A stretch of 64,000 nt of DNA from Pichia kudriavzevii. Taxonomy: Eukaryota > Ascomycota > Pichiomycetes > Pichiales > Pichiaceae. Below are positions 40,103 to 48,055 of the stretch, one piece after another. The DNA is taken from positions 1,116,001 through 1,180,000 of the forward strand of contig NC_042509.1 in assembly GCF_003054445.1 (NCBI RefSeq). The letters run 5' to 3'. The position numbers were made by a program, and so were the translations under genes. Under the pieces are notes generated by a model, which saw only the letters and a list, made by a program, of their open reading frames with translations, was not told the origin of the DNA and ran no database searches. Every line of letters starts with the position of its first letter. Position 1 is the stretch's first letter.

Positions 40103-41860
40103 TCATTTGGAGATGACATTCTTATTTAGTAGGCTGTTTATCACAGAGATGATGGAGTTAACACTGGATTTGGTAATAGACTCATGGCTACCAATACCCC
40201 ATTGAGAAGTACCAGCGCATTCGATCTTGATGTAAGATGCAGCCTTGACCTTGGAACCTTGGCCGACGGAATGTTCGGAATATTCGTCAACCTCGAATTC
40301 AGTCTTGAAGAACTTACCAAAGGCGTTCAAAAGGGAAGAGATTGGACCGTTACCTGTACCAGAGATGTTGTACTGTTCGCCATTCAAGTTGATAATAGCA
40401 AACACATTTGTGACTTCGTCGGACTTTTTGTCGTATTTATAATCCTCGAGTTTCAAAGAGTTTGCAAATTTAGAATCAACATTGTAAGTTTCGTTCAATA
40501 AGGACACAATTTCTTCCGACTTCAACTCCTGGCCAATGGAATCTGCCTTCTCTTGAACAACCTTGGAGAATAAGATCTGCAATTGTCTTGGGAGGTCTAA
40601 ACCAGTAGCCTTTTGGACAATCCATGCTGCACCACCTTTACCAGATTGAGAGTTGACCCTAATAACAGCCTCGTAACTTCTGCCTATATCCTTTGGATCA
40701 AGTGGCAAGTATGGCATCAACCATCTGGTATCGCCCTTGGCTTGTCTAGCTTCATGAGCAATAAATCCTTTTTTGATGGCGTCTTGGTGAGAACCCGAAA
40801 ATGCACAGACAACCAAGGAACCACCATATGGCGCCCTTTCATGGATTGGAATTTTGTTACCTCTTTCAACGACATCGATAAGGCCCTGAATATCAGAGAA
40901 GTCAAGATTTGGAGATATACCATCGGTGTACATGTTTAGGGCAACGGTGGTGAGATCGACATTACCTGTTCTTTCACCATTACCAAAGAGACAACCTTCA
41001 ACTCTATCAGCACCAGCCAATAAGCCCAATTCGATGGCTGCAACACCACAGCCTCTGTCATTGTGGCAGTGTAGGGAAACAACAACCTTCTCTCTTTCAG
41101 AAATATTTCTGCAGAAATATTCAACTTGATCAGCGTACACATTAGGACTTGCAACTTCAACAGTTGCAGGAAGGTTGAAAATTATTGGATTGTCCACCGT
41201 AGGTTCCCAAGCAGCCTTGACAGCCTCACATATTTCTAATGCGAATTCCGGTGGCGTGTCGGAGAAACATTCCGGAGAGAACTGGTAGACCCACTTTGTG
41301 TCCTGTAACGATGGGTCATCTTTAGTTAATGATTTGACTAGCTTTGCCGTTTCAACAGCCTTCTCAAGAGCCTCCCTTTGGGACATTTTGAAAACAACAT
41401 CTCTGAACAAATCTGAAGTTGCTAAATAGGTATGGACAATGGCGGTTGGAGCACCCTTTAGGGAATCGACTGTCCTTCTAATCAAATGTTCTCTCGATTG
41501 GACAAGGCATTGTAGGGCAACGTCATCAGGACAGTTTTCCACGGCATACCTGGTGAAATCGAAATCGGTCTGAGAGGCAGAGGGGAAGGACACCTCGATT
41601 TCTTTGAAGCCAATTTCTAACAGCTTGTGGAAATACTCCTTCTTTTGCTCCACTGACATTGGATCTGGAAGGGACTGATTACCATCTCTCAAGTCGGTGG
41701 ATAACCACCGTGGTGCCTTTTCAATCACCTTGTCTGGCCATGTCCTGTCTGGAAGCTTGATCCGCTGTGCCCTCGAATACTTCGTCGATGGATCCCTCAA
41801 CATGTTCTTATATGTGAGTTTAACGGCCTCCTTGAGAACCGCTCTAGTTTGCTTGAACAT
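40103..41860 (-). CDS. LEU4: 2-isopropylmalate synthase
   Basis: First committed step of leucine synthesis: acetyl-CoA plus 2-ketoisovalerate to 2-isopropylmalate, in mitochondria. 585 residues (619 in S. cerevisiae). The catalytic TIM barrel shows LSTDLRDGNQSLPDPM, the metal-site SLHCHNDRGCG and FGNGERTGNVDL. The C-terminal LeuA regulatory domain includes GTGNGPISSL, and the protein stops about 30 residues short of the yeast one. The N-terminus (MFKQTRAVLKEAVKL) is basic and suits a mitochondrial presequence. A second Met at residue 20 (41801-41803) aligns with Met31 of S. cerevisiae Leu4, the start of its short extramitochondrial form. A Leu3-type site lies 307 bases upstream. Confidence 0.97.
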   Translation of the reverse strand: MFKQTRAVLKEAVKLTYKNMLRDPSTKYSRAQRIKLPDRTWPDKVIEKAPRWLSTDLRDGNQSLPDPMSVEQKKEYFHKLLEIGFKEIEVSFPSASQTDFDFTRYAVENCPDDVALQCLVQSREHLIRRTVDSLKGAPTAIVHTYLATSDLFRDVVFKMSQREALEKAVETAKLVKSLTKDDPSLQDTKWVYQFSPECFSDTPPEFALEICEAVKAAWEPTVDNPIIFNLPATVEVASPNVYADQVEYFCRNISEREKVVVSLHCHNDRGCGVAAIELGLLAGADRVEGCLFGNGERTGNVDLTTVALNMYTDGISPNLDFSDIQGLIDVVERGNKIPIHERAPYGGSLVVCAFSGSHQDAIKKGFIAHEARQAKGDTRWLMPYLPLDPKDIGRSYEAVIRVNSQSGKGGAAWIVQKATGLDLPRQLQILFSKVVQEKADSIGQELKSEEIVSLLNETYNVDSKFANSLKLEDYKYDKKSDEVTNVFAIINLNGEQYNISGTGNGPISSLLNAFGKFFKTEFEVDEYSEHSVGQGSKVKAASYIKIECAGTSQWGIGSHESITKSSVNSIISVINSLLNKNVISK

Positions 41861-42166
41861 CTTTTATATAAGGTTTTTTTTTCTTTTCTTTTCGGTTTCT
41901 TTGTACTTCAGTTGAATAGCAGATGCTAGGGGAAATCAAAGTAAAAGAGTACTTACCTGTAGAAAAAGAAAGGTAGTACCAATCAGAAAGAGAAGCAGAA
42001 AACGGGAAACGAGAGAGTAGAAGATAAATTCAGAGAGGCAAGTCAAATCTATAAATGACAAACATGTGGCACGTCAATGTCTGAAATGACTGAAAAATGA
42101 TGACATTTCACGTTTTCCAGGAAAAACTTGAAAGAAAAAAAAAAGTGAGAAAATCCATTCATTTGC

Positions 42167-42178
42167 GCCGGTGCCGGC
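42167..42178. promoter_or_regulatory. Leu3-type binding site
   Basis: GCCGGTGCCGGC contains CCGG-N2-CCGG, the Leu3 consensus; the best yeast site is GCCGGTACCGGC, one base different. It stands 307 bases upstream of LEU4, a classical Leu3 target controlled through alpha-isopropylmalate. Confidence 0.75.
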
Positions 42179-42187
42179 CTCTGCGAC

Positions 42188-42207
42188 GGTGCGGTGCGGT
42201 GCGGTGC
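42188..42207. repeat. GGTGC tandem repeat, four copies
   Basis: Four perfect copies of GGTGC begin ten bases after the Leu3-type site, in an unusually GC-rich patch for this chromosome. Confidence 0.9.
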
Positions 42208-42234
42208 CAGCGGCGCCGGACTAACAAGCCGCCG

Positions 42235-43755
42235 CTAAATTGCCTCTTTGGGGAATTTGGTTACAAGATTGTCCCTGAGAGTGTTGATATCGTTACAAGT
42301 GAACCCTACACGGGTACAGACATTGTCAAGACTCAAATTTGCTATGGCGTTCAGGACGCAAGTGTAGACAGTACCGAGAGTTACTCCACGAAAGGATGAG
42401 GATGAGTAAAGCAGCGCCTCTTGTGCAACGAGCAACGGATCTACCCCCGCCACAACCATTAGAGAGAGTATCAATTCTGAGTCATTGATGATCACCAGCG
42501 GGTCCATGGGATGGTCTCTGATTTGTTTGTATATTAGAGCATGCATCTCGTCGGGTGTCCTGTTGGCCCGGCAGACATAGTCTATGTTGTTCTCTTGCAG
42601 GAGGCTTCCCGGGTCCCTCGTGCCGCATGAACTGCAATCGTACACTTTGGCGATTTCCAGTCTCTTGAGATGGGCAACAGTCCCTAGAGAGACACCGGTC
42701 AGGTCATCGCATCTGTATATTTTGCTGTATTGCAGATATGCATTGCTGTTACTGACTGCATAACCGCCGATATCTCTGAAATTAGAGAGTCCTGGAACAT
42801 CGTGCCATCTGCTTAGGTAGGGGTGAACCATGCGTGCCTTCTCCAAGAACCTCTTGTGTACATTGGCCACTTCCAACCACTCGCTGATTTCATCTGCTAC
42901 ATGGAAATTGTAGTCCACAACTCCCGACTTGTGTACAGGGAGTTTGCCCAACCGTCTCTGCTCAGGTGACAGCTTCTCCGTCCCCAGGAAACAGTGATCA
43001 GCTCCAGGAATGAGCTTCAAGGTGTTCCTTCCCGCCAACGTGTTGTTGTACCTGGCCGCATCCTCCAGGGGAATGACATTCTCTCTGGTTCCATAGACTA
43101 GCAACGTGCTAGTATCCTTGTTGACGTGTTTCACCGTATCCATTTCCAACGTAAAGAGACTCTCGTCTTCTTTGTAGGGAACCCAAACCGGCCTATAGGC
43201 GCCATCTTGGAACCCGCTGATGAACCTCCCACCTTTTTCCTCGTAGTCGGGGTTGTTGGCTAGAATAGAGTCCAGTAACCCCCGACCAATAAACCTACCG
43301 GCACACGCAACCAAGTTGGGAACGTATATTTCCGGATGCTGTAGTTGCCAATTGAATATATCAACAACGCCTCTCGAATGGCCAACAAGGGCATCCACAA
43401 AGAGTCTCTTACCATGTACTCCCCCAGTACTGAGGTATTTGTACACTACATTGATGCAATCAATGTCATCCTGTAAGGTACGTCCGTTTTCCCCTGTTTT
43501 AGTCGAATCTCCACAGTTGATAAAATCAATCCTCATGGTATACACACCTTGTTCTTTGGAGAGCTTTCTGGCTAGCTTGGACAAAAACACCGCATTTTTA
43601 TGTGATCCAAACCCATGTACTAGAATAGCAGCTCTTGGAGTGTCTGGGCAATTGCTGGATTCGGGCTTGCTCAAAATACACGATATATTTATTTCGGGTG
43701 AATCCCTAACCCTCAGTATCACTTCCTCCTCGTTATCTTGATATTGATAACCCAT
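42235..43755 (-). CDS. Alpha/beta-hydrolase fused to a degenerate tyrosine-phosphatase-like domain
   Basis: 506 residues in two parts. The N-terminal hydrolase (about 1-295) has HGFGSHKN as oxyanion loop, GHSRG with Ser127 as nucleophile, and His254 in GADHCFLG; the acid position reads GTRENVIP, Glu rather than the usual Asp. The C-terminal part (about 310-506) opens like the Tyr_phosphatase3 family: VPGLSNFRDIGGYAV (NFRDIGG at 325-331), then a IYRCDDLTGVS strand and AHLKRLEIAKVYD. The HCxxGxxR active-site loop expected about 90 residues later is absent; the region reads DPLVIINDSELIL. It is therefore probably dead as a phosphatase. The frame is intact, so this is likely an evolved state, not a broken gene. 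No S. cerevisiae orthologue is known to me. Confidence 0.78.
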   Translation of the reverse strand: MGYQYQDNEEEVILRVRDSPEINISCILSKPESSNCPDTPRAAILVHGFGSHKNAVFLSKLARKLSKEQGVYTMRIDFINCGDSTKTGENGRTLQDDIDCINVVYKYLSTGGVHGKRLFVDALVGHSRGVVDIFNWQLQHPEIYVPNLVACAGRFIGRGLLDSILANNPDYEEKGGRFISGFQDGAYRPVWVPYKEDESLFTLEMDTVKHVNKDTSTLLVYGTRENVIPLEDAARYNNTLAGRNTLKLIPGADHCFLGTEKLSPEQRRLGKLPVHKSGVVDYNFHVADEISEWLEVANVHKRFLEKARMVHPYLSRWHDVPGLSNFRDIGGYAVSNSNAYLQYSKIYRCDDLTGVSLGTVAHLKRLEIAKVYDCSSCGTRDPGSLLQENNIDYVCRANRTPDEMHALIYKQIRDHPMDPLVIINDSELILSLMVVAGVDPLLVAQEALLYSSSSFRGVTLGTVYTCVLNAIANLSLDNVCTRVGFTCNDINTLRDNLVTKFPKEAI

Positions 43756-43983
43756 TGTGTCGGATAATATTATAACAAAAGTTGCATTTAAGAAAGAAAT
43801 TGGAGACGCATAGGGGAATTTTTTAAACTCTCAATAAGTAGTTATTTACCTGACTTTTCTTTTCTCTTCTCCCTCGCTGACACATTTTGTTATCTTTGGT
43901 ACATTGCTGTTCTTCTTTTTTTTCAATTCTTTAAACAATTCTTTTAAAATAAATGTACACATAATTGTAAAACTACATAAATA

Positions 43984-46686
43984 TTAAGAAGTTGCATCTC
44001 TATCACGGATGAGGCACTCTTCAATGCTGTTTAAACTTGAATCAACTTCACTAATTGGCATATTCGACAGTTTGGATACAAGTCTTCTATAATTGCCCAA
44101 TCGCTCCATTTTAAGTTCATCATCGCATTTGGATTGTACATTGACAAATATCTTCACTGATTTCTTACGTATAATTTGCTGTCTCGCCAAATCAATCAAT
44201 GATCTGAGAACGGCGTCAGGTAGATCCGCTGGTGGAGATGATCGCTTGCCTTCTGAATTGGAGGTTTGTGAAATTTGAGATAAGCTTTCGTTTTCATACT
44301 CTTGGACGATCCTAGCCAACTTCATGGCTTGAGAACGATCAATCAACCTCTTTAATAGCTTGCATTTTGCCTCATAGTCTGATGAAATCGTCGAAAGCTG
44401 TTCATCCACTTGTTGGAAACTTTGATCATTGTTCTCATTGGCCTCCAAACCAAACACATCAGACAGCAACTTTTTGATTTCGTTCGATGTATTTGTGATA
44501 TCATCATCCATTTGAGAAACAATTGAGTTTAGCTCATTGAGGTCGTCGTTTTTTTGAATGATTTCATTGTCAAACGATGTAGATAATTCGTTGAGTTTCT
44601 GGAAAACCTCAAAATTTAATTGATTCATTTTCATTGACGTAGTACTCACATGTGAAGTATTGAGGGTGGTTGACTCTTTCAAATTCAATAAGCTTGTTGG
44701 AGTATATGATGGTTGTTGGTAGTGAGGAGTGGTGTGATGGTAATGATAATACTGAGACTGAAATGGTTCCAAGTAGGAATCGCCAGTTCCACGCTGGTTG
44801 GTCGACACAGATTTATCAATTGGTGCATTAAACGACGGTTTAAAAGGTCGTAAACTGAATGATTCATAATTCTGATTCAAGCTTGCCCCATTCTCATGGA
44901 ATTCCACAGTGTCATTCCTAAAATTTTCTGTTAAATAATCACCAACCTGATCGTTGAACCGGTTTCTTAGATCCACCCTTGCATTGTAACCTAGTAATAT
45001 TTTAATACATTTGGAAGCATTGTTAAAACTGAAAATATGCAACGCGGTGTTCCCATCAATGTCTTGCTTATCAATGAACTCCCTGAATAAGTCATTCGAC
45101 TTGACTATTTCCGCAATTTTTATCAAGAGTATCTCGGTGTAATATCTGGAAGATGGTAGATTGTTTTTGTCGCCAGTTGCAATGGCTATATGGTGCAAAA
45201 TGGTCCGGCCGTTCAGATCAATATCTAACAAGCAATCGCCCAATAGATCTAGTAGCTTGCTAAACGTCCTTCTGGTGTAGCAGTTGGCATACATGACTGA
45301 TCGAATAATCGGCTCCTCTCCTCGATTGTTGAGTATATGAACATTACAGTTTCGCTTGAGTAAAACTTCACACATTTTCACGTCTCCCATCGAGCATGCC
45401 CAGTGTAATAGATTATTGCCCTGGTTATCAATAGGTTGATCAATGTTGAAATCGTCGTAATCGTGAGTAACAAAATCAGGCATCTCACAATTTGGATTGG
45501 TCTCGAGCTCTGTAAAATATTTATAGAGAGTCTTCACATAAGATCTATCAAGCATTGCCAGAAAGGGCTGTGACGACGGTTGTATTGGTGTCATTGTCAA
45601 GGGGAACCTACTCTTCACCTCATTACCGTAAGTTTCGGAATTCGCCAATGCTTTATCCAAATCTTGCTCGGACATAAACTCCGCAGTGGATGGTTCGTGG
45701 AATTGTGAATAGAAGGAAGAGCTCGGCCTTGTGTTTTCGGTTTTATTTTCATTGTCGTGATACCCTGCTACTAGGCTATTACCGAAATGAATCGAGTTTC
45801 TGTTTAAATCGCTGTGATAATCAAACTTATTGAGCCTGTTTCTGTTGCCGTTATTATTATTATTATTAGTGGTAGTAGTATTATTATTGTTATTATCATC
45901 ATCATTATTATTATTATTATTATTATTGTTATTCATATTATTATAGTTTTGAATAATGTTGTTGTGGTGGTGGTTATCGTCGTGAGCAAATTCGTCATCC
46001 AGATCATTTTCTAGCATGGTCAAATCATTAGTGATACTTTGAGAATGACTTGGTGCCTTTAGCATTCTCTTTGAGTCAAAAGACTCCCTGGATGTGGATG
46101 TTGGTGTTACCACCATATTGACATCGGTAAAGGTATTTGACGGAGTATGGATGGACAGGTCTGCCTTCTTCCCGCGTTTCTTTTGACGTGACTTCGTTAC
46201 ACTGTTAGTATCAGTGTCTAAGACAGTATCCTTCCTTTTCCTACGTCCCTTTGTTGGTAAGGTTGTCCCAAAATTAGGAGGTTTCGGTGCCTTTGTAGTT
46301 CTTGGTTTCCTCGTTCCATTGATAGTTGTGGCATGGTGGTGTTTTGGAGCTGGTGGGGGGGTCTCTGCACCATTTGATACGTATTGGAAGACTGGGTCTA
46401 GTTCATTTAGAACTTCAAATTGGTTTGCAATTTCCATCGCCCTCTCTAGGGGAACCCACGTTCCCTGATATTTTCCATAACCACCTTGGACCTTCTCATG
46501 AACACCTGTCTGGACGTCCTTCTCCAATATCCTCGTCCGCTTTGCCTTGGGGAAGTTGGCCACTTTGAGAATATGGGTGGCATTGACCCACCCATCGACT
46601 TTCCTCCTCATGACCGACGATTTCGGATGTATAAATTCGTATACGGGGACTCCAGAGTAAGTTGCCGAATAGAGTTTTTCATGCAT
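43984..46686 (-). CDS. MBP1: MBF transcription factor, DNA-binding subunit
   Basis: Binds ACGCGT (MCB) and, with Swi6, activates G1/S genes. The N-terminal APSES/KilA-N domain (residues 1-105) is very close to Mbp1: YSATYSGVPVYEFIH, VDGWVNATHILK, RTRILEKDV, and KVQGGYGKYQGTWVPLE. It continues into PPPAPKHHH, shared with S. cerevisiae Mbp1 and not with Swi4. A low-complexity centre follows with an Asn/Asp/Thr run (GTTATTATT-type repeats, about 45857-45940). Ankyrin repeats span about residues 422-584 (LLHWACSMGD, TILHHIA, GNTALHIFS), then a coiled-coil C-terminus that contacts Swi6, closing with ISEVDSSLNSIEECL. Length 900 residues against 833. Confidence 0.95.
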   Translation of the reverse strand: MHEKLYSATYSGVPVYEFIHPKSSVMRRKVDGWVNATHILKVANFPKAKRTRILEKDVQTGVHEKVQGGYGKYQGTWVPLERAMEIANQFEVLNELDPVFQYVSNGAETPPPAPKHHHATTINGTRKPRTTKAPKPPNFGTTLPTKGRRKRKDTVLDTDTNSVTKSRQKKRGKKADLSIHTPSNTFTDVNMVVTPTSTSRESFDSKRMLKAPSHSQSITNDLTMLENDLDDEFAHDDNHHHNNIIQNYNNMNNNNNNNNNNDDDNNNNNTTTTNNNNNNGNRNRLNKFDYHSDLNRNSIHFGNSLVAGYHDNENKTENTRPSSSFYSQFHEPSTAEFMSEQDLDKALANSETYGNEVKSRFPLTMTPIQPSSQPFLAMLDRSYVKTLYKYFTELETNPNCEMPDFVTHDYDDFNIDQPIDNQGNNLLHWACSMGDVKMCEVLLKRNCNVHILNNRGEEPIIRSVMYANCYTRRTFSKLLDLLGDCLLDIDLNGRTILHHIAIATGDKNNLPSSRYYTEILLIKIAEIVKSNDLFREFIDKQDIDGNTALHIFSFNNASKCIKILLGYNARVDLRNRFNDQVGDYLTENFRNDTVEFHENGASLNQNYESFSLRPFKPSFNAPIDKSVSTNQRGTGDSYLEPFQSQYYHYHHTTPHYQQPSYTPTSLLNLKESTTLNTSHVSTTSMKMNQLNFEVFQKLNELSTSFDNEIIQKNDDLNELNSIVSQMDDDITNTSNEIKKLLSDVFGLEANENNDQSFQQVDEQLSTISSDYEAKCKLLKRLIDRSQAMKLARIVQEYENESLSQISQTSNSEGKRSSPPADLPDAVLRSLIDLARQQIIRKKSVKIFVNVQSKCDDELKMERLGNYRRLVSKLSNMPISEVDSSLNSIEECLIRDRDATS

Positions 46687-47318
46687 AGCTATCTTGTCTT
46701 TGTATGTTTGTATTGGTTTTTATGTTCAAGTGTATCTATATGTTTGTATTCAGCGTGAATTTTCGCCGGATGTGATTGTCCTCTCTGCGTCAATAACTTC
46801 TTTAATATGTGAATATATGGTAATCTAATAGATTTTGTTATGATATCTTATCTTATATTATATTATACAATGTGATATTATGTTATTCTGTCACGTCCTG
46901 TCTTGTGTTTTGTCTGTTTGTATGGCACTAATATATAGGATTATTCACTATGGGTTTGGTATCTTCGGAAAATAACAACAATAACAATAGTATTGTGAAT
47001 AACAATAATATTCCTGGTGTAAAAAAAAAACAACTCACTAATACAATCAATAAAAAATCAAATTGGAGTATAAGAACAGTGTCTCTTGATCAGTAGTCCG
47101 TGATGTATACCAACAGGATACGTATAGTATATACAGTTTCTATACTTTGGAAACTTGTGTACAAACTTGTGTTCTCGCACCTTGTCTGTGTATATATTGT
47201 TTACCTGCGGGTAAATATCGGTATATCAACCAATATCAATATATTCCTCAAACATTTGGGACTGAGAAACTGAAAAGGGCGCGCTCAAAAAAATCTTGAC
47301 GTTTAATTTCTTGCCCTT

Positions 47319-47440
47319 TCGCGAAACAAGAAAAACAAAAAACAAAAAACAAAAAAACGGAAACAAAAACAAAAACGGCAAAAAGAGAAAACGCGCGAGC
47401 GACGCGACGATTTGGAGGATCTCAATGAGAGGAAACGCGT
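47319..47440. promoter_or_regulatory. Cluster of SCB/MCB-like sites
   Basis: TTTCGCGAAA (47319-47328) reads as the SCB core CGCGAAA on both strands. ACGCGT at 47435-47440 is a perfect MCB. Between them lie two partial matches with ACGCG. The cluster is about 630-750 bases from the MBP1 ATG and 615-735 from the RhoGAP ATG, so its target is not settled by position. Confidence 0.5.
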
Positions 47441-47949
47441 TTAATATTGGCTTTTGGAGAATTTAGTAAAAATGCGAGGAAAGTTGAGTTTTACAAACTG
47501 TAACGGGGAGAGGCAACGGAGAGTCTATGGAGAGACATAAACGGATCGAGGCGTTTGTTTTCGGATCCATCCCGATTTGGTTGTTTATTTGACGACAGAG
47601 TAAATTGACACACTTCCAAGTTTCCAAGTTTCCACGCCCTCTAATCAGTCTGTCTTGTCTATATTTTGTTTATACATCTTCTGTACATCAGAAAGAAAAA
47701 AGAAGGGACGAAATTCGCAAAGAATTGAAATAGACACAAGCATTGAAAGCACTAGGAGAAGGTGCAACAACTACATCAACTATAGCAACTACAAGAAACA
47801 ATAGAAAGAAATAGAGAGAGAATTATTTGTACTGCTCAAAGACAGCTGTATCTCCATCTCTGTGTCTAGTGACGCTCTAAAAATATAGAATAACCCCGTG
47901 TACTCATCGGCAAACCAAAATTGAAGTCTCTTGATCCATCTAACGAATA

Positions 47950-48050
47950 CAAACACAGATACAAACACACACCCTTACTCCCACTCATTCACAAACATAC
48001 ATACACACACACACTCTCTCTTTCTCTCTATCTCTCTATCTCTCTCCTTT
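47950..48050. repeat. CA- and CT-rich microsatellite in the RhoGAP leader
   Basis: Imperfect ACAA/ACACAC sequence passes into a CTCTCT run that ends only a few bases before the ATG at 48056, so the mRNA leader probably has a long pyrimidine tract next to the start codon. Confidence 0.7.
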
Positions 48051-48055
48051 TTTAA

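Larger units (their letters stand above)
41861..42234 (-). promoter_or_regulatory. LEU4 promoter
   Basis: 374 bases between the LEU4 start and the stop of the upstream gene. It carries a Leu3-type palindrome at 42167-42178 and a GC-rich repeat block beside it. No perfect Gcn4 site (TGASTCA) is seen. The leader next to the ATG is A-rich on the coding strand. Confidence 0.65.
46687..48055. promoter_or_regulatory. Divergent control region of MBP1 and the RhoGAP gene
   Basis: 1.37 kb without a gene. Features from left to right: AT-rich sequence with CAATAA repeats (46973-47013), then a GC-rich island at 47278-47445 with TTTCGCGAAA (47319-47328), ACGCGCGAGCGACGCGACGA (47391-47410) and ACGCGT (47435-47440), then a long A-rich leader of the RhoGAP gene ending in CA and CT microsatellites (about 47950-48050). 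The island looks like an MBF/SBF control site. Confidence 0.6.

Noticed and set aside
41905-41960. GTAAGT and TAG on the minus strand in the LEU4 leader as an intron
   Set aside because: Donor to acceptor is about 40 bases with no branch site; too short for yeast splicing.
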